Positions 36,911 through 48,519 of a DNA stretch of 49,410 nucleotides are shown piece after piece. The translations under genes and the position numbers were made by a program. The stretch's first letter is position 1; each line of letters begins with the position of its first letter. Source of the stretch: Christensenella sp. (GTDB lineage Bacteria; Bacillota; Clostridia; Christensenellales; UBA3700); the NCBI GenBank assembly GCA_022784465.1, contig JALFUR010000014.1, positions 128,645 to 178,054 of the forward strand, read 5' to 3'. Below the pieces are notes generated by a model. It worked only from the letters and a program-made list of their open reading frames with translations, ran no database searches and was not told the origin of the DNA.

Positions 36911-37889
36911 AATAATCCCTTAACCTTTGCTTTATTATGTTAGAATCAATCTTATTCTTTTTAAGAATTAGAATCATTCTGCATACCTTAATTTCCATTT
37001 TCTTAGCAACATAAAAGCCTGCAAGTGGAGCAACGCTAAATACATCTTGTTTATTTTCTTTAAAGATGTTTAATAGATAATTATCGCATTCTGTTTCAAA
37101 GCTTACTAAATTGTTTAAATCAATGGTATTTACAAGTTTTTCATAACATGTATATTTTAGTTTTTCAATAAATGAATCTGCTACTTGATCATAATATGAA
37201 ACAAATAGATTTTTATCTAATTTTCCACCATCAATTAAACTTGCTTCAAATTGCTTTTGACTAAAGCCAATTTTCTTATATCTAATAAACAAAGATATAT
37301 TTCCAAAATCAATATTTGCTTGCCAATATTGTTTTATACTTGCAGCCTTTGAACTTTTTAATGAATCTAAAATATCTTCATACATAGCTTTATCTAATGC
37401 TATATCAATTGAACTTGGGTTTGTATCTCCCATAACTCTATCGTTATCTATTTTTAACAAAGCTTGCGCCATTGGTTTAGGTAGAGAATCATAAGTATCA
37501 TTAAAGATTTTTTCTTGCATAAAATCTATACTTATCTTCCCTTCTGGAGCCACCATATATGACACATCATCGCTGTGCATATATTTTGCTTTGCAAATAG
37601 CTTTAGCATTATGATAATCATTTTTTACTAAGAATGTTTCTAGACCCATTTTTGGAATAGTATTTTCGGACATAAAATCATTTAATTTTTGTTCTTCTGC
37701 ATTTAGAATTAAATCAAAATCAAAAGCTGAGGCAACAATACCATTGCCATAATTACTTTCTAACAAAACTCTAACTGCTTCATCTAAAGAATCTGCATAA
37801 ACCATGCGGTTTATCTTCTCTTGAGATAAAAACGAATTTTCTAATGATTTTACTCTAGCATTAGAATATACTAATGACTCACTTTGCAC
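36903..37889 (-). CDS. ntpC: V-type ATPase subunit C
   Basis: The 328-residue subunit is the socket between the rotor stalk and the membrane c-ring (d subunit type). It is almost wholly helical, with the family style N-terminus VYSNARVKSLENSFLSQEKINRMV and the C-terminal VAPLAGFYVAKKMEIKVCRMILILKKN, which is strongly conserved. The length matches NtpC proteins. It starts 3 nt after ntpE. Confidence 0.92.
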   Translation of the reverse strand: MQSESLVYSNARVKSLENSFLSQEKINRMVYADSLDEAVRVLLESNYGNGIVASAFDFDLILNAEEQKLNDFMSENTIPKMGLETFLVKNDYHNAKAICKAKYMHSDDVSYMVAPEGKISIDFMQEKIFNDTYDSLPKPMAQALLKIDNDRVMGDTNPSSIDIALDKAMYEDILDSLKSSKAASIKQYWQANIDFGNISLFIRYKKIGFSQKQFEASLIDGGKLDKNLFVSYYDQVADSFIEKLKYTCYEKLVNTIDLNNLVSFETECDNYLLNIFKENKQDVFSVAPLAGFYVAKKMEIKVCRMILILKKNKIDSNIIKQRLRDYYA

Positions 37890-37892
37890 TTT

Positions 37893-38477
37893 TTACTCTC
37901 CAAATAAAATCTGTGTGATTTCCAATTCTTTTTGTTGCTTAATTTCTTCAAATTCAACTTCTAAGGTCAAATTTTTATCAAATTTCTCTCCAGACAAAAT
38001 TACTCCGCCAATGAAATCTCCCTGTTTTTTAGATAAAGATATTTTCTTGCCACTTTTCTTTGCAGCTTTTTCAATAACTGCATCAGTAATAATGTCTTTG
38101 TCAAATTTTGATATAATTACTTCATCTTTGTCGTCGCAAACTTTTGAAATCATATTAATAATTAAATCAATATATTCTTGCTTCTTGTTTTTTCTTAAAT
38201 CTGAAGCTATTGAGTTAAAAATAGAATCAATAATTGCAGTCTTTTTAGATAAAACAAGTTTTTTGCAATCTAAGTTTGTAACCATTTGCTTTCTAGACAA
38301 GATTTCTTTTGCTTGTTTATCTCCCTTTGGAAGTTCAACATCTCTATATTTTTGAATAGAATCATTCGTTGTCTTTTCGATGTTTTTCACTTCTTCTTGA
38401 GCTTTAGAAATAATCTCATCTACTTGAGCTTTTGCATCCGAAATAATTTTGTCAATAATTACTTCCTTATTGTTCAT
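37893..38477 (-). CDS. ntpE: V-type ATPase subunit E (peripheral stalk)
   Basis: The 194-residue protein forms the stator stalk with subunit G. The N-terminal half is a long Lys/Glu-rich coiled coil (AKAQVDEIISKAQEEVKNIE); the C-terminal half is globular with GDFIGGVIL near 150, the most conserved E motif. It sits between ntpK and ntpC as in other bacterial operons. Confidence 0.88.
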   Translation of the reverse strand: MNNKEVIIDKIISDAKAQVDEIISKAQEEVKNIEKTTNDSIQKYRDVELPKGDKQAKEILSRKQMVTNLDCKKLVLSKKTAIIDSIFNSIASDLRKNKKQEYIDLIINMISKVCDDKDEVIISKFDKDIITDAVIEKAAKKSGKKISLSKKQGDFIGGVILSGEKFDKNLTLEVEFEEIKQQKELEITQILFGE

Positions 38478-38489
38478 CTTTTTCTCCTA

Positions 38490-40981
<2,492 letters not shown>

Positions 40982-40992
<11 letters not shown>

Positions 40993-41305
40993 ACTTTTTA
41001 GTTATACTCCCAATAATATAATCAACTGCTTTGTCTTTGTTGTTCTTTGCAATACTTTCAAGTTTTTGTGCGTTTTCTTCGCATTTTTCTAATTCTGCTC
41101 TCGAAAGTTCTTCGCTCTTTAACAAAGCTTCATTAATAATAGAATCAACTTCGCTCTTTACTCTCTTTTTTTCATCTTCAATCATGGCAATAGAAACATC
41201 TTTTGCGTTAGCAACCATTTCCTTTGATTGTATTTGAGCTTGTTTAATCATTTCTTCAGCGCTTTTTTCCGCTTGAATAATATTGCTAATTACTTCTTCT
41301 ATCAT
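40982..41305 (-). CDS. ntpF: V-type ATPase subunit G/H (peripheral stalk)
   Basis: The 107-residue protein is a single continuous coiled coil from about residue 10 to 95 (IQAEKSAEEMIKQAQIQSKE), rich in Ala, Glu and Lys, with a short hydrophobic C-terminal end VDYIIGSITKKYDM. In position and type it corresponds to NtpF, the partner of subunit E. It is the first ATPase gene and starts 8 nt after rpiB. Confidence 0.85.
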
Positions 41306-41312
41306 TTTGCCC

Positions 41313-41762
41313 CTATTTAAAATACTTTTCTTCTATCTTTGTAATTTTATCTACTCTTGTTGTATGTCTTCCACCTTCAAACTCAGAGTCAAGCCATACT
41401 TTAACCATTTCTGTAGCAAGTTCAGGAGTAACTACTCTTCCTCCCATACTAATAATATTTGCATTGTTGTGTTTTTTACACATTTCAGCGGTAAATAAAT
41501 CATGAGCAACCGCAGCACGTATTCCCTTAACTTTGTTTGCAGCAATGGAAATACCAATTCCTGTTCCACATAAAATAATGCCCTTATCTACACTGCCTGT
41601 AGATACTGCTTCGGCAACTTTAAGAGCAAAATCTGGATAATCAACAGAATCTGTTGTGTAACAACCAAAATCTACAATTTCAATATTGCGATTTTCTAAA
41701 AGTTCTTTAATAGCTGGCTTTAATACTATGCCGCCATGATCACAACCTAATGCAATCTTCAT
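41313..41762 (-). CDS. rpiB: Ribose-5-phosphate isomerase B
   Basis: The 149-residue LacAB/RpiB-family enzyme interconverts ribose 5-phosphate and ribulose 5-phosphate. Asp8-His9 in GCDHGG, Cys65 in ILCGTGIG and the His-rich KKHNNANIISMGGRV segment are active-site motifs. The ATG at 41762 (MKIALGCDHGG) is the right start: GGTGAGG precedes it and the family begins here; the frame continues to 41798 without one. It is the first gene of the transcript that includes the V-ATPase genes. Confidence 0.95.
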   Translation of the reverse strand: MKIALGCDHGGIVLKPAIKELLENRNIEIVDFGCYTTDSVDYPDFALKVAEAVSTGSVDKGIILCGTGIGISIAANKVKGIRAAVAHDLFTAEMCKKHNNANIISMGGRVVTPELATEMVKVWLDSEFEGGRHTTRVDKITKIEEKYFK

Positions 41763-41803
41763 AATCAACCTCACCTTTATTATTAATATAATAACCATTA
41801 AGT

Positions 41804-41832
41804 ATTATACCACACAAATAGTGGCTTGTTAA
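41804..41832 (-). promoter_or_regulatory. Promoter of rpiB and the V-ATPase operon
   Basis: TTAACA (41827-41832), 17-nt spacer, TATAAT (41804-41809) with an extended TG on the minus strand. No other promoter is evident in the 8 nt before ntpF, so the ATPase genes probably depend on this one. Confidence 0.8.
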
Positions 41833-41904
41833 GACTCTTTGTTTTATTACGCGCGCAAATTATAAGGTCGCATAATTTTGTTTTATCCTATAAATATCTA
41901 TGAA

Positions 41905-42771
41905 TTATGTAAACACGGCCATTAAAATAGTTCCTACCGTAAATAAAGCTAATCCTATCCACGCCTTTTTAGATAGATTTTCTTTAAATACAATAAGAGA
42001 GAAAAACACAGTTATAAGCATGCTTAATTTATCTATCGGTACGACAACGCTAACCTGCCCTTGCTGTATTGCGAAGTAGTAGCATAGCCAACTAGCGCCT
42101 GTTGCAAGTCCTGAAAGTATAAGGAAAACAATATCTTTGCCTTTTAAGTCTTTTATAAATTTTGTTTCTCTTTTGCAAATCACGATCATAAAAGCCATCA
42201 CAAGCACTACACATGTCCTTATTGCTGTTGCTGTATTTGATTCTACATTTTCAATTCCTATCTTTGCAAGAATAGAAGTTGCCGCCGCAAATACCGCAGA
42301 AAGCACTGCGAAAATAAGCCAAGCAATTTTACTTTTACTCTCGCCTTTTTTTATATCACTCATTAGAAAAGTACCTACTGCAATAGCAGCAAGACAAATT
42401 AGTTTTACCCACCAAAGAGTGCGTTCTTCTGGAAATACTATAATTGCAAATAGAACAGAAAGGACAACGCTCGATTTATCTACCGCCACAACTTTAGAAA
42501 CCTCACCAACAGATAAGGCCTTAAAATAACAAATCCAACTCGCGCCAGTTGCTATTCCTGATAATATCAAAAATACCCATGACTTTATGGAAATATCTAC
42601 AAGTGTTTTGTATGCTCCTGTAGCAAAAACGATAATCCACGCAAATATCAAAACTATAAACGTGCGCACTGCGGTGGCAACGTTTGAATTTACATTTTTA
42701 ATTCCGCATTTTGACAATATTGCTGTTATACCTGCAAAGACAGCCGATAAAACAGCGGCAACAACCCACAT
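41905..42771 (-). CDS. EamA/DMT-family transporter
   Basis: The 288-residue protein has ten membrane helices in two EamA repeats. The halves are strikingly similar to each other: LSAVFAGITAILSKCGIKNV versus LSAVFAAATSILAKIGIENV, and LILSGIATGASWICYF versus LILSGLATGASWLCYY. The family exports metabolites such as amino acids, nucleobases or other solutes; the substrate is unknown. I set the start at 42771 because GGAG lies 5 nt before that ATG; a TTG at 42786 is also in frame. It is between ywlE and rpiB, genes adjacent in B. subtilis. Confidence 0.88.
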   Translation of the reverse strand: MWVVAAVLSAVFAGITAILSKCGIKNVNSNVATAVRTFIVLIFAWIIVFATGAYKTLVDISIKSWVFLILSGIATGASWICYFKALSVGEVSKVVAVDKSSVVLSVLFAIIVFPEERTLWWVKLICLAAIAVGTFLMSDIKKGESKSKIAWLIFAVLSAVFAAATSILAKIGIENVESNTATAIRTCVVLVMAFMIVICKRETKFIKDLKGKDIVFLILSGLATGASWLCYYFAIQQGQVSVVVPIDKLSMLITVFFSLIVFKENLSKKAWIGLALFTVGTILMAVFT

Positions 42772-42884
42772 GTAATCTCCAATCAAAATTTATTTATGAT
42801 TAAATCACATTAATATAATCTATCATACAAGAACAAATGTAAAGGATTTATTAAGCCAAATAATAATCAAAATCTTTTAGTTTA

Positions 42885-43346
42885 TTATAATCCGTATTTT
42901 TTTGTTATTTGAATCAAAAGTTTATCAATAGCATCATCTAATTGTTGAGCTGTTTTTCTATAAACATCTAAATCTTGTCCATATGGATCAATTATATCTC
43001 CGCACCCTGTAATTTCATCTAAAGTATATAATTTTTCTTCAGGTGCATAATTTTTTAATAAATTATAGTGAGATTTTGTCATGCATATAATAAAGGTAAA
43101 ATCTTCTATATCCTTCATGGTTATAGCACGTGATTTATGTGTAAAATTAATATTTCTTTCTTTTAAAACCGCTTGAGAATTTTCAGATATATCCATTCCT
43201 TCAGCACAACCTATTCCTGCTGAATCCACCTCTATGCACTTTATATTTAAGGCCTCTATCTTATTTAACAAAAAAGCATGTGCAAGTGGAGACCTACACG
43301 TATTACCTGTACATACAAATAAAATCTTAATTATTGTTTGTTCCAT
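42885..43346 (-). CDS. ywlE: Low-molecular-weight phosphatase, probable protein-arginine phosphatase
   Basis: The 153-residue enzyme has the P-loop VCTGNTCRSP, with nucleophile Cys12 and Arg18, and the general acid Asp120 in DPYG. Thr16 in the loop is the YwlE-type residue that selects phosphoarginine; tyrosine phosphatases have Ile or Leu there. YwlE reverses McsB protein-arginine phosphorylation in B. subtilis. No mcsB is in the window. It overlaps sua5 by 20 nt, and sua5-ywlE-rpiB order is as in B. subtilis ywlC-ywlE-ywlF, which supports the assignment. Confidence 0.88.
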   Translation of the reverse strand: MEQTIIKILFVCTGNTCRSPLAHAFLLNKIEALNIKCIEVDSAGIGCAEGMDISENSQAVLKERNINFTHKSRAITMKDIEDFTFIICMTKSHYNLLKNYAPEEKLYTLDEITGCGDIIDPYGQDLDVYRKTAQQLDDAIDKLLIQITKKYGL

Positions 43347-44316
43347 TTCCTGCCGCCTTTTTTACTCTATTCATAACAGAACCTCTTTTTCCCTCATTGC
43401 CAAAATCTTGACAAATTATATAATCTGAGACTCTGTCTGCTTTTCTCATTGATGCAAATATATTTCTCATTATTTCATCATCTGTTGAACCAACTGAGAT
43501 ATACTTTATATTACTCAAGGAATCTATCAATTGTTGCTCTGCTATTATAATTGGATTATATCCTTTTTCCTTAGCTTCTTCATATTTTGTTTTTATATCG
43601 TTATTTTGAGCAATTATCATATTAGAAGAAGGAGCATAATGCCTATATTTCATTCCTGGCGCTAATGCAACTTTTACTTCGCCCGTAAAAGATTGAACAC
43701 ATCCAAGAACCGATAAAATCATCTCTGCTGTAACTCCACCCGGCCTTAAAATAGTTGGAATGGACGAGGTTGTATCTACAATTGTTGATTCAATCCCAAC
43801 ATTACAATCTCCACCATCTATAATCAATTTTACTCTTCCTTGCATATCTTCATAAACGTCGAATGCGTTAGTAGGAGATATGTGAGTGGAAACATTTGCA
43901 CTTGGTGCTGCTATTGGACATCCACATGCTTTTATAAAACTATTTGCAACAGGATGAATTGGCATTCGAATGCCTACTGTTTGCAATCCCCCAGTAACAA
44001 TACTTGGAATATTTTTAGCTTTTGGCATGATTATTGTAATAGGTCCAGGCATAAAAGCATCTATCAATTTTTGAGCATATGGATTTATATTTTCAACAAG
44101 ACTATTTATTTGATCTTTGCTACTTATATGAACAATTAAAGGATTATCTGATGGCCTTCCTTTTGCCAAATAAATCTTCTTTACAGCTTCCTCATCAAAT
44201 GCATTTGCCCCTAATCCATATACAGTTTCTGTTGGGAATACAACTACATCACCAGATTGAATCAATCTAGCGCCTTCAAGTATAGCTTTTTCTCCTTTTA
44301 AAATAACTGTTTCCAT
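43327..44316 (-). CDS. sua5: Threonylcarbamoyl-AMP synthase, Sua5 type
   Basis: The 329-residue enzyme makes threonylcarbamoyl-AMP for the t6A modification of ANN-decoding tRNAs. The YrdC-like catalytic domain (about 10-200) has FPTETVYGLGANAFDE, KGRPSDNPLIVHI and CPIAAPSANVS; the C-terminal Sua5 domain (about 240-329) contains LAPGMKYRHYAP. No ribosome site is visible, and the extended -10 element ends 7 nt before the ATG, so the transcript is probably leaderless. The gene is followed by overlapping ywlE. Confidence 0.95.
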   Translation of the reverse strand: METVILKGEKAILEGARLIQSGDVVVFPTETVYGLGANAFDEEAVKKIYLAKGRPSDNPLIVHISSKDQINSLVENINPYAQKLIDAFMPGPITIIMPKAKNIPSIVTGGLQTVGIRMPIHPVANSFIKACGCPIAAPSANVSTHISPTNAFDVYEDMQGRVKLIIDGGDCNVGIESTIVDTTSSIPTILRPGGVTAEMILSVLGCVQSFTGEVKVALAPGMKYRHYAPSSNMIIAQNNDIKTKYEEAKEKGYNPIIIAEQQLIDSLSNIKYISVGSTDDEIMRNIFASMRKADRVSDYIICQDFGNEGKRGSVMNRVKKAAGNGTNNN

Positions 44317-44323
44317 ATTGTTT

Positions 44324-44332
44324 ATTATATCA
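44324..44332 (-). promoter_or_regulatory. Extended -10 promoter of sua5, leaderless arrangement
   Basis: TGATATAAT on the minus strand (TATAAT at 44324-44329, TG at 44331-44332), 7 nt before the ATG. The -35 region is only a T run. Confidence 0.6.
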
Positions 44333-44419
44333 AATAATGATAGATAAAAAAATCATTTTATAAGATATGTAATTATCTTATTTAGCTATTTTGAATATAG
44401 TATTTTAGACGTTTGAATG

Positions 44420-44448
44420 TTTACTAAATGTCGAAATCATGCTAAAAT
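44420..44448 (+). promoter_or_regulatory. Promoter of the repeat protein gene
   Basis: TTTACT (44420-44425), 17-nt spacer, TAAAAT (44443-44448) with extended TG. GAGGG at 44469-44473 serves the ATG at 44480. Confidence 0.6.
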
Positions 44449-44479
44449 GATAAAGAAATAGTAACAAAGAGGGATTTCT

Positions 44480-45832
44480 ATGGGATTATTTGATAAAAAG
44501 AAAAATCTTGACACACAAAACACACAAGAAACAAAACAAAATCGTCCTAGTTCTAAAGCCATGCAAATTATACATGATGTGCAAACCCATCTACAAATTT
44601 CATGCAAACTAGAACATCCTGTTTTGCCTGCTAGAATTGCTATTTCAAAAATCCCTTCCCCTGAATTATTTAAGGATATTAATATACTTATTGAAGAAGT
44701 AAACTTTAACGAAGAAAAGGCTGAAGAAGAAGCTAGATTAAAAGCCGAGGCTGAAGCAAAAGCAAAGGCTGAAGAGGAAGCAAGACTACAAGCTGAGACT
44801 GAAGCAAAAGCAAAGGCTGAGGAAGAAGCTAGACTACAAGCTGAGGCTGAAGCAAAAGCAAAGGCTGAAGAAGAAGCAAGATTACAAGCTGAGGCTGAAG
44901 CAAAAGCAAAGGCTGAAGAAGAAGCAAGATTACAAGCTGAAGCTGAAGCAAAGGCAAAAGCTGAGGAAGAAGCAAGATTACAAGCTGAAGCAAAAGCAAA
45001 GGCAAAAGCTGAGGAAGAAGCAAGATTACAAGCTGAAGCCGAAGCAAAGGCAAAAGCTGAAGAAGAAGCAAGATTACAAGCTGAAGCTGAAGCAAAAGCA
45101 AAGGCTGAGGAAGAGGCAAAACAACAAGCTGAGACTAAAGAAGAGCCTAAAGTTGAAGATGAAAATTCAAACATAATTACGGCTCCAAAAATTGAAGAAA
45201 AGCCTGAAGTAAAGCCAATATCGCAACCTGAGAGAATTGTTTCAATCACAGGACTTAATACTAAAAAACAAAAAGGTAAGAAAATAGTAAAACTATCTGC
45301 TGCTCAAAGCGGTGGAATCGCAGCTGTAAAAGCACAAGAAGCAAAAGATAAAGAAGCAGAAGAAGCTAAGAGAAAAGCAGAAGCAGCTGCAAAACTTGCT
45401 GCACAAAAAGCTGAAGAAAAAGCACAAGAACAAGCAAGATTAGCATATGTAATATTGATTGGTGATGCTAAAAAACCTGATCCTAATTTAGGAAAATTTG
45501 AAATTCAAAAAACTGGACTTTTAGATAAACCTTATAAAATGGTTTTAAAAACCAATTTAGGAAAAACAATATTTGAAACCGCACCTATTAGATCTAAGCC
45601 AAACGAATTGACTGCTCAAATGTTTAAAGACATCCTATCTACTGGCTCATTTACTTTTATAAAAAACCAAAGCGGACAATATGCATTTAGAATATTAGAT
45701 TCAAGACTTAGACTGTTTAGTGTATCAAAGTTCTACCCTACTATTCGTGAGGCACAATTAGCTGCTGCATCAATTAAAAAATTTGGATTAAGTGCAAATT
45801 ATATTGACGATACTACAATATTAAATTCTTGA
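44480..45832 (+). CDS. Coiled-coil repeat protein with C-terminal YegP-like (DUF1508) domains
   Basis: The protein has 450 residues. Residues 81-224 are eight full and one worn copy of a 16-residue unit [16 protein letters not shown], forming a very regular charged helix of the TolA type. Residues about 285-320 are another Ala/Lys/Glu helix. The C-terminus (about 330-450) seems to hold two YegP/DUF1508-like beta units, GKFEIQKTG...LKTNLGK and [20 protein letters not shown], with a later [15 protein letters not shown] helix. No signal peptide or membrane segment is present, so it is cytoplasmic. It probably spaces the terminal domain from the N-terminal 80 residues; the function is unknown. 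The 3' end overlaps the convergent manA gene by 12 nt. Confidence 0.8.
   Translation: MGLFDKKKNLDTQNTQETKQNRPSSKAMQIIHDVQTHLQISCKLEHPVLPARIAISKIPSPELFKDINILIEEVNFNEEKAEEEARLKAEAEAKAKAEEEARLQAETEAKAKAEEEARLQAEAEAKAKAEEEARLQAEAEAKAKAEEEARLQAEAEAKAKAEEEARLQAEAKAKAKAEEEARLQAEAEAKAKAEEEARLQAEAEAKAKAEEEAKQQAETKEEPKVEDENSNIITAPKIEEKPEVKPISQPERIVSITGLNTKKQKGKKIVKLSAAQSGGIAAVKAQEAKDKEAEEAKRKAEAAAKLAAQKAEEKAQEQARLAYVILIGDAKKPDPNLGKFEIQKTGLLDKPYKMVLKTNLGKTIFETAPIRSKPNELTAQMFKDILSTGSFTFIKNQSGQYAFRILDSRLRLFSVSKFYPTIREAQLAAASIKKFGLSANYIDDTTILNS
44720..45151 (+). repeat. 48-bp tandem repeat, nine units
   Basis: In-frame 48-bp units encode [16 protein letters not shown]. Units 3, 4, 5, 7 and 8 are identical in protein; units 1, 2 and 6 differ by one residue each; unit 9 is degenerate. 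Codon-level differences (GCT/GCC, GAA/GAG, AAA/AAG) persist between units. Copy number may vary among strains. Confidence 0.93.
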
Positions 45833-46768
45833 TTCAATAACTTTTAGTTTTCCAGATAACTTATATTGATTTTTACATGCGGGGATAAAATATGTATCCC
45901 CCTTTTTTATTGGTTCTTCTTTATCTAAAAAACTGATACTTCCCTCTCCATCAACACATGTAAGTACTACAAATGAATCTTCCGTAATTGAATTTGAAAA
46001 TAACTCTTTTACTGTTATTTCATATGTTGTAAAATATTTACATTTTGCAAGTAGATTAACTGATTCATTTATCTTTTCTACTTCGCTATTAACTTTACAA
46101 ACTTTTTTTGTATCTATAACATTCAATGCTTTATCTATATGAAGTTGTCTTTTGTTTCCATTTTTATCTACTCTGTTGTAATCAAACAATCTATATGTTA
46201 AAGAACTATTTTGTTGAACTTCATAGATAAGCAAGCCACCACATATTGCATGTACTGTTCCTGCTGGTATATATATTGCATCGCCTTTTTTTACTTGTAT
46301 TTTATTTAATAAATCAAGAATTATTCCATTATTTAATGCATATTTAACTTCATCTAATGTGTATTCTTTTTTAAATCCACAGTATAAAAACGAGTCTTTA
46401 GCAGCATCAACTACATACCACATTTCGCTTTTGCCAAATTGACCTTCATTCTTTAATGCGTACTCATCTGATGGATGAACTTGTATTGAAAGGTTTTCCT
46501 TTGCGTCAATTAATTTTATTAATACTGGAAAAAACGGAAATTTTGCTCCATTTTTACCAATATATTCAGGATGAATAGATAAAACACTAGAAAGTGTCTT
46601 TGCTATATATTCTCCGTTTGCAATTATGCTTTCACCCTCTTTATGGCACGATAGTTCCCATGCTTCGGCAATCACATCTTTGTCGCTCTTTTTATTCCAA
46701 TATTTTTTTAAATTATCTCCACCCCAAATATAGTCTTTAACCGCTGGATTTAATTTCATTGCATACAT
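45821..46768 (-). CDS. manA: Mannose-6-phosphate isomerase, class I
   Basis: The 315-residue cupin enzyme interconverts mannose 6-phosphate and fructose 6-phosphate. Zinc and active-site motifs are [16 protein letters not shown] near 93-108, with [12 protein letters not shown], then [19 protein letters not shown] near 170-188. The short form is typical of Firmicutes. A site GTAGG precedes the ATG at 46768; the Met three codons later is a possible start. It follows the histidine kinase gene by 8 nt, so it may be the third gene of that operon, an unusual partner for a two-component system. Confidence 0.93.
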   Translation of the reverse strand: MYAMKLNPAVKDYIWGGDNLKKYWNKKSDKDVIAEAWELSCHKEGESIIANGEYIAKTLSSVLSIHPEYIGKNGAKFPFFPVLIKLIDAKENLSIQVHPSDEYALKNEGQFGKSEMWYVVDAAKDSFLYCGFKKEYTLDEVKYALNNGIILDLLNKIQVKKGDAIYIPAGTVHAICGGLLIYEVQQNSSLTYRLFDYNRVDKNGNKRQLHIDKALNVIDTKKVCKVNSEVEKINESVNLLAKCKYFTTYEITVKELFSNSITEDSFVVLTCVDGEGSISFLDKEEPIKKGDTYFIPACKNQYKLSGKLKVIESRI

Positions 46769-46776
46769 ATTTATAC

Positions 46777-48519
46777 CTACTTATTAAAAATTATTTTAAA
46801 TTCTGTTCCCTCTCCAAGAATTGATTCTACTTGAATCTTTGCATTATGTAAATCACAAATTTTCTGAACAATAGATAGTCCAAGTCCTGTTGAAGATTCA
46901 ACTTGATCATTTGTCGTTCTAGATTCTTCAACTCTATAGAATCTCTCAAATATCTTAGTTAAATGTTCTTTTGCTATTCCAATACCTGTATCTTTTACGC
47001 TTAAATATACTTTATCGCTATCTTCTGATATATTTACATCAATACTTCCATTTTCTTTGTTGTATTTTATTGCATTAGAGATAAGGTTTTTATAAAGCAT
47101 TATTATAAGTTTTTTATTTCCCATAATCGTTGCTTCTCCGCTTATGTTTATATCAACTTGCTTCTTTTTAGCAATAACACTCAAATCTTCAATGATGCTA
47201 TCTAAAATATTTCTCAAAGAAATCTGTTCAAACTCAATATCTGTTTTTATGTTTTCCATTTTACTTAATTGCAGCATTTCTTCAATTAAAGCCTTCATTC
47301 TAATTGCATTTTTATTTATCTCATCAGAACACTTTTTTACGACTTTTTCATTAGTCGTAGATATAGATAACATTTCAGAATAACCTGTAATAGCAGTAAG
47401 AGGTGTTTTTAATTCATGTGATGCATCGGCAAAAAATTGGTTCTTATACTTTAATGCATTTTTTTCCTCTGTTATATCCGTAATTACAAGAAGCATATAT
47501 ATTCCTATTGTATCCATTTGATCTGTTCGAGTAAAAATGTTTTCAACTTTTAAAACTTTTTCATTTATAGATAATTCTAATGAAGATTCTTTTCTGTTAT
47601 TAAAAGCCTCATTTAAATCTTCTTTAAAACCAATTGTGTCAAAAAACTTTCTAACACCTCCGCTCTTGATGATATCAAAATTTAACAATTCTTTTGCCGC
47701 TTTATTTTGATACAAAATGGAGCCGTTTTTATCAAAAGTAATTACACCTTGTTTTATAGAATCCAAAACCATTTCCATTTCTAATAAATTATTATTTATT
47801 AAATCACCAATTTTATCAATTTGACTTACCATTTTATCCGCTTGGGAATCAAACACTGAATAGGTTTCTTTTGATGCCTTATACGTTCCAGCTTGAATAT
47901 CGTTCATAATAGCTTGAACTTGTTCAAGAGGTTTCATTGAAGCTTGAATATTGTACCAAAATAGGATAAATAAAACAGCAATAACTAAAAGCCAAAAGCC
48001 AGCAAGTGTTATAAGTAATACATGGAAAGCTCTACTACCTATTATTGAACTTATTGAATAACGAACAATTAAAAACTCATTTTCATCTACTGCAAATGGC
48101 ACTTTAACTTTTGTGTACAAAACATGCATGGCATTTTGATCTGTATATGGAGAAGCAACTAACTCTAAATTAGTTCCTATTTCTGTTTCATCCATCACTA
48201 GATAAACTAATGCTTCCATTTGATTGCCCTCAATTTCTGAAAGCATATCTATTCCAGTTGTGTCTTTATAAATTCTACCACTTGATGTAAAAACAGTTAT
48301 TCTAATATTGTTTTCTTTCTTATAATAATTAAACTTATCTAAATCGTCTTTGTTTTCTATTTTTTCAATTTGCTTATTGCATGTTTCAGAATATGTTCTT
48401 AATTCTTTTTTCGAATCAGATGTGCTAACAAGAACAAACGATACTATAATTAGTACCGTTAATAACAACATGCTTATTGCAGTTATAATAGTGATATTTT
48501 TAAAAATATTATTTTTCAT
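46777..48519 (-). CDS. Sensor histidine kinase, PhoR/ResE-like
   Basis: The 580-residue kinase has membrane helices at about 9-31 and 165-189 enclosing a sensor domain of about 130 residues, a HAMP-like linker, a PAS domain (about 250-355; ILYQNKAAKELLNF), a HisKA domain with His368 in FFADASHELKTPLTAI, and an ATPase domain (NLISNAIKYN, DTGIGIAKEHLTKIFERFYR, TGLGLSIVQKI). The arrangement resembles PhoR, ResE and WalK relatives. The signal is unknown. It overlaps the response-regulator gene by 11 nt, which makes them a cognate pair. Confidence 0.94.
   Translation of the reverse strand: MKNNIFKNITIITAISMLLLTVLIIVSFVLVSTSDSKKELRTYSETCNKQIEKIENKDDLDKFNYYKKENNIRITVFTSSGRIYKDTTGIDMLSEIEGNQMEALVYLVMDETEIGTNLELVASPYTDQNAMHVLYTKVKVPFAVDENEFLIVRYSISSIIGSRAFHVLLITLAGFWLLVIAVLFILFWYNIQASMKPLEQVQAIMNDIQAGTYKASKETYSVFDSQADKMVSQIDKIGDLINNNLLEMEMVLDSIKQGVITFDKNGSILYQNKAAKELLNFDIIKSGGVRKFFDTIGFKEDLNEAFNNRKESSLELSINEKVLKVENIFTRTDQMDTIGIYMLLVITDITEEKNALKYKNQFFADASHELKTPLTAITGYSEMLSISTTNEKVVKKCSDEINKNAIRMKALIEEMLQLSKMENIKTDIEFEQISLRNILDSIIEDLSVIAKKKQVDINISGEATIMGNKKLIIMLYKNLISNAIKYNKENGSIDVNISEDSDKVYLSVKDTGIGIAKEHLTKIFERFYRVEESRTTNDQVESSTGLGLSIVQKICDLHNAKIQVESILGEGTEFKIIFNK

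Noticed and set aside
41833..41904. Terminator after the EamA gene (AAATTAT/ATAATTT hairpin)
   Set aside because: The stem is all A-T except one end and it is followed by GCGCGCG, not a T run.
42843..42857. Third copy of the ECF-sigma element before the EamA gene (TTGGCTTAATAAAT on the minus strand)
   Set aside because: Only the downstream block is similar and with an insertion; no CCAATAAAAA block is present at the right distance.
44437..45249. Long Ser/Ala-rich open frame on the minus strand opposite the 48-bp repeats
   Set aside because: It is the antisense image of the repeat coding GAA/GCA codons; it has no ribosome site and only low-complexity composition.
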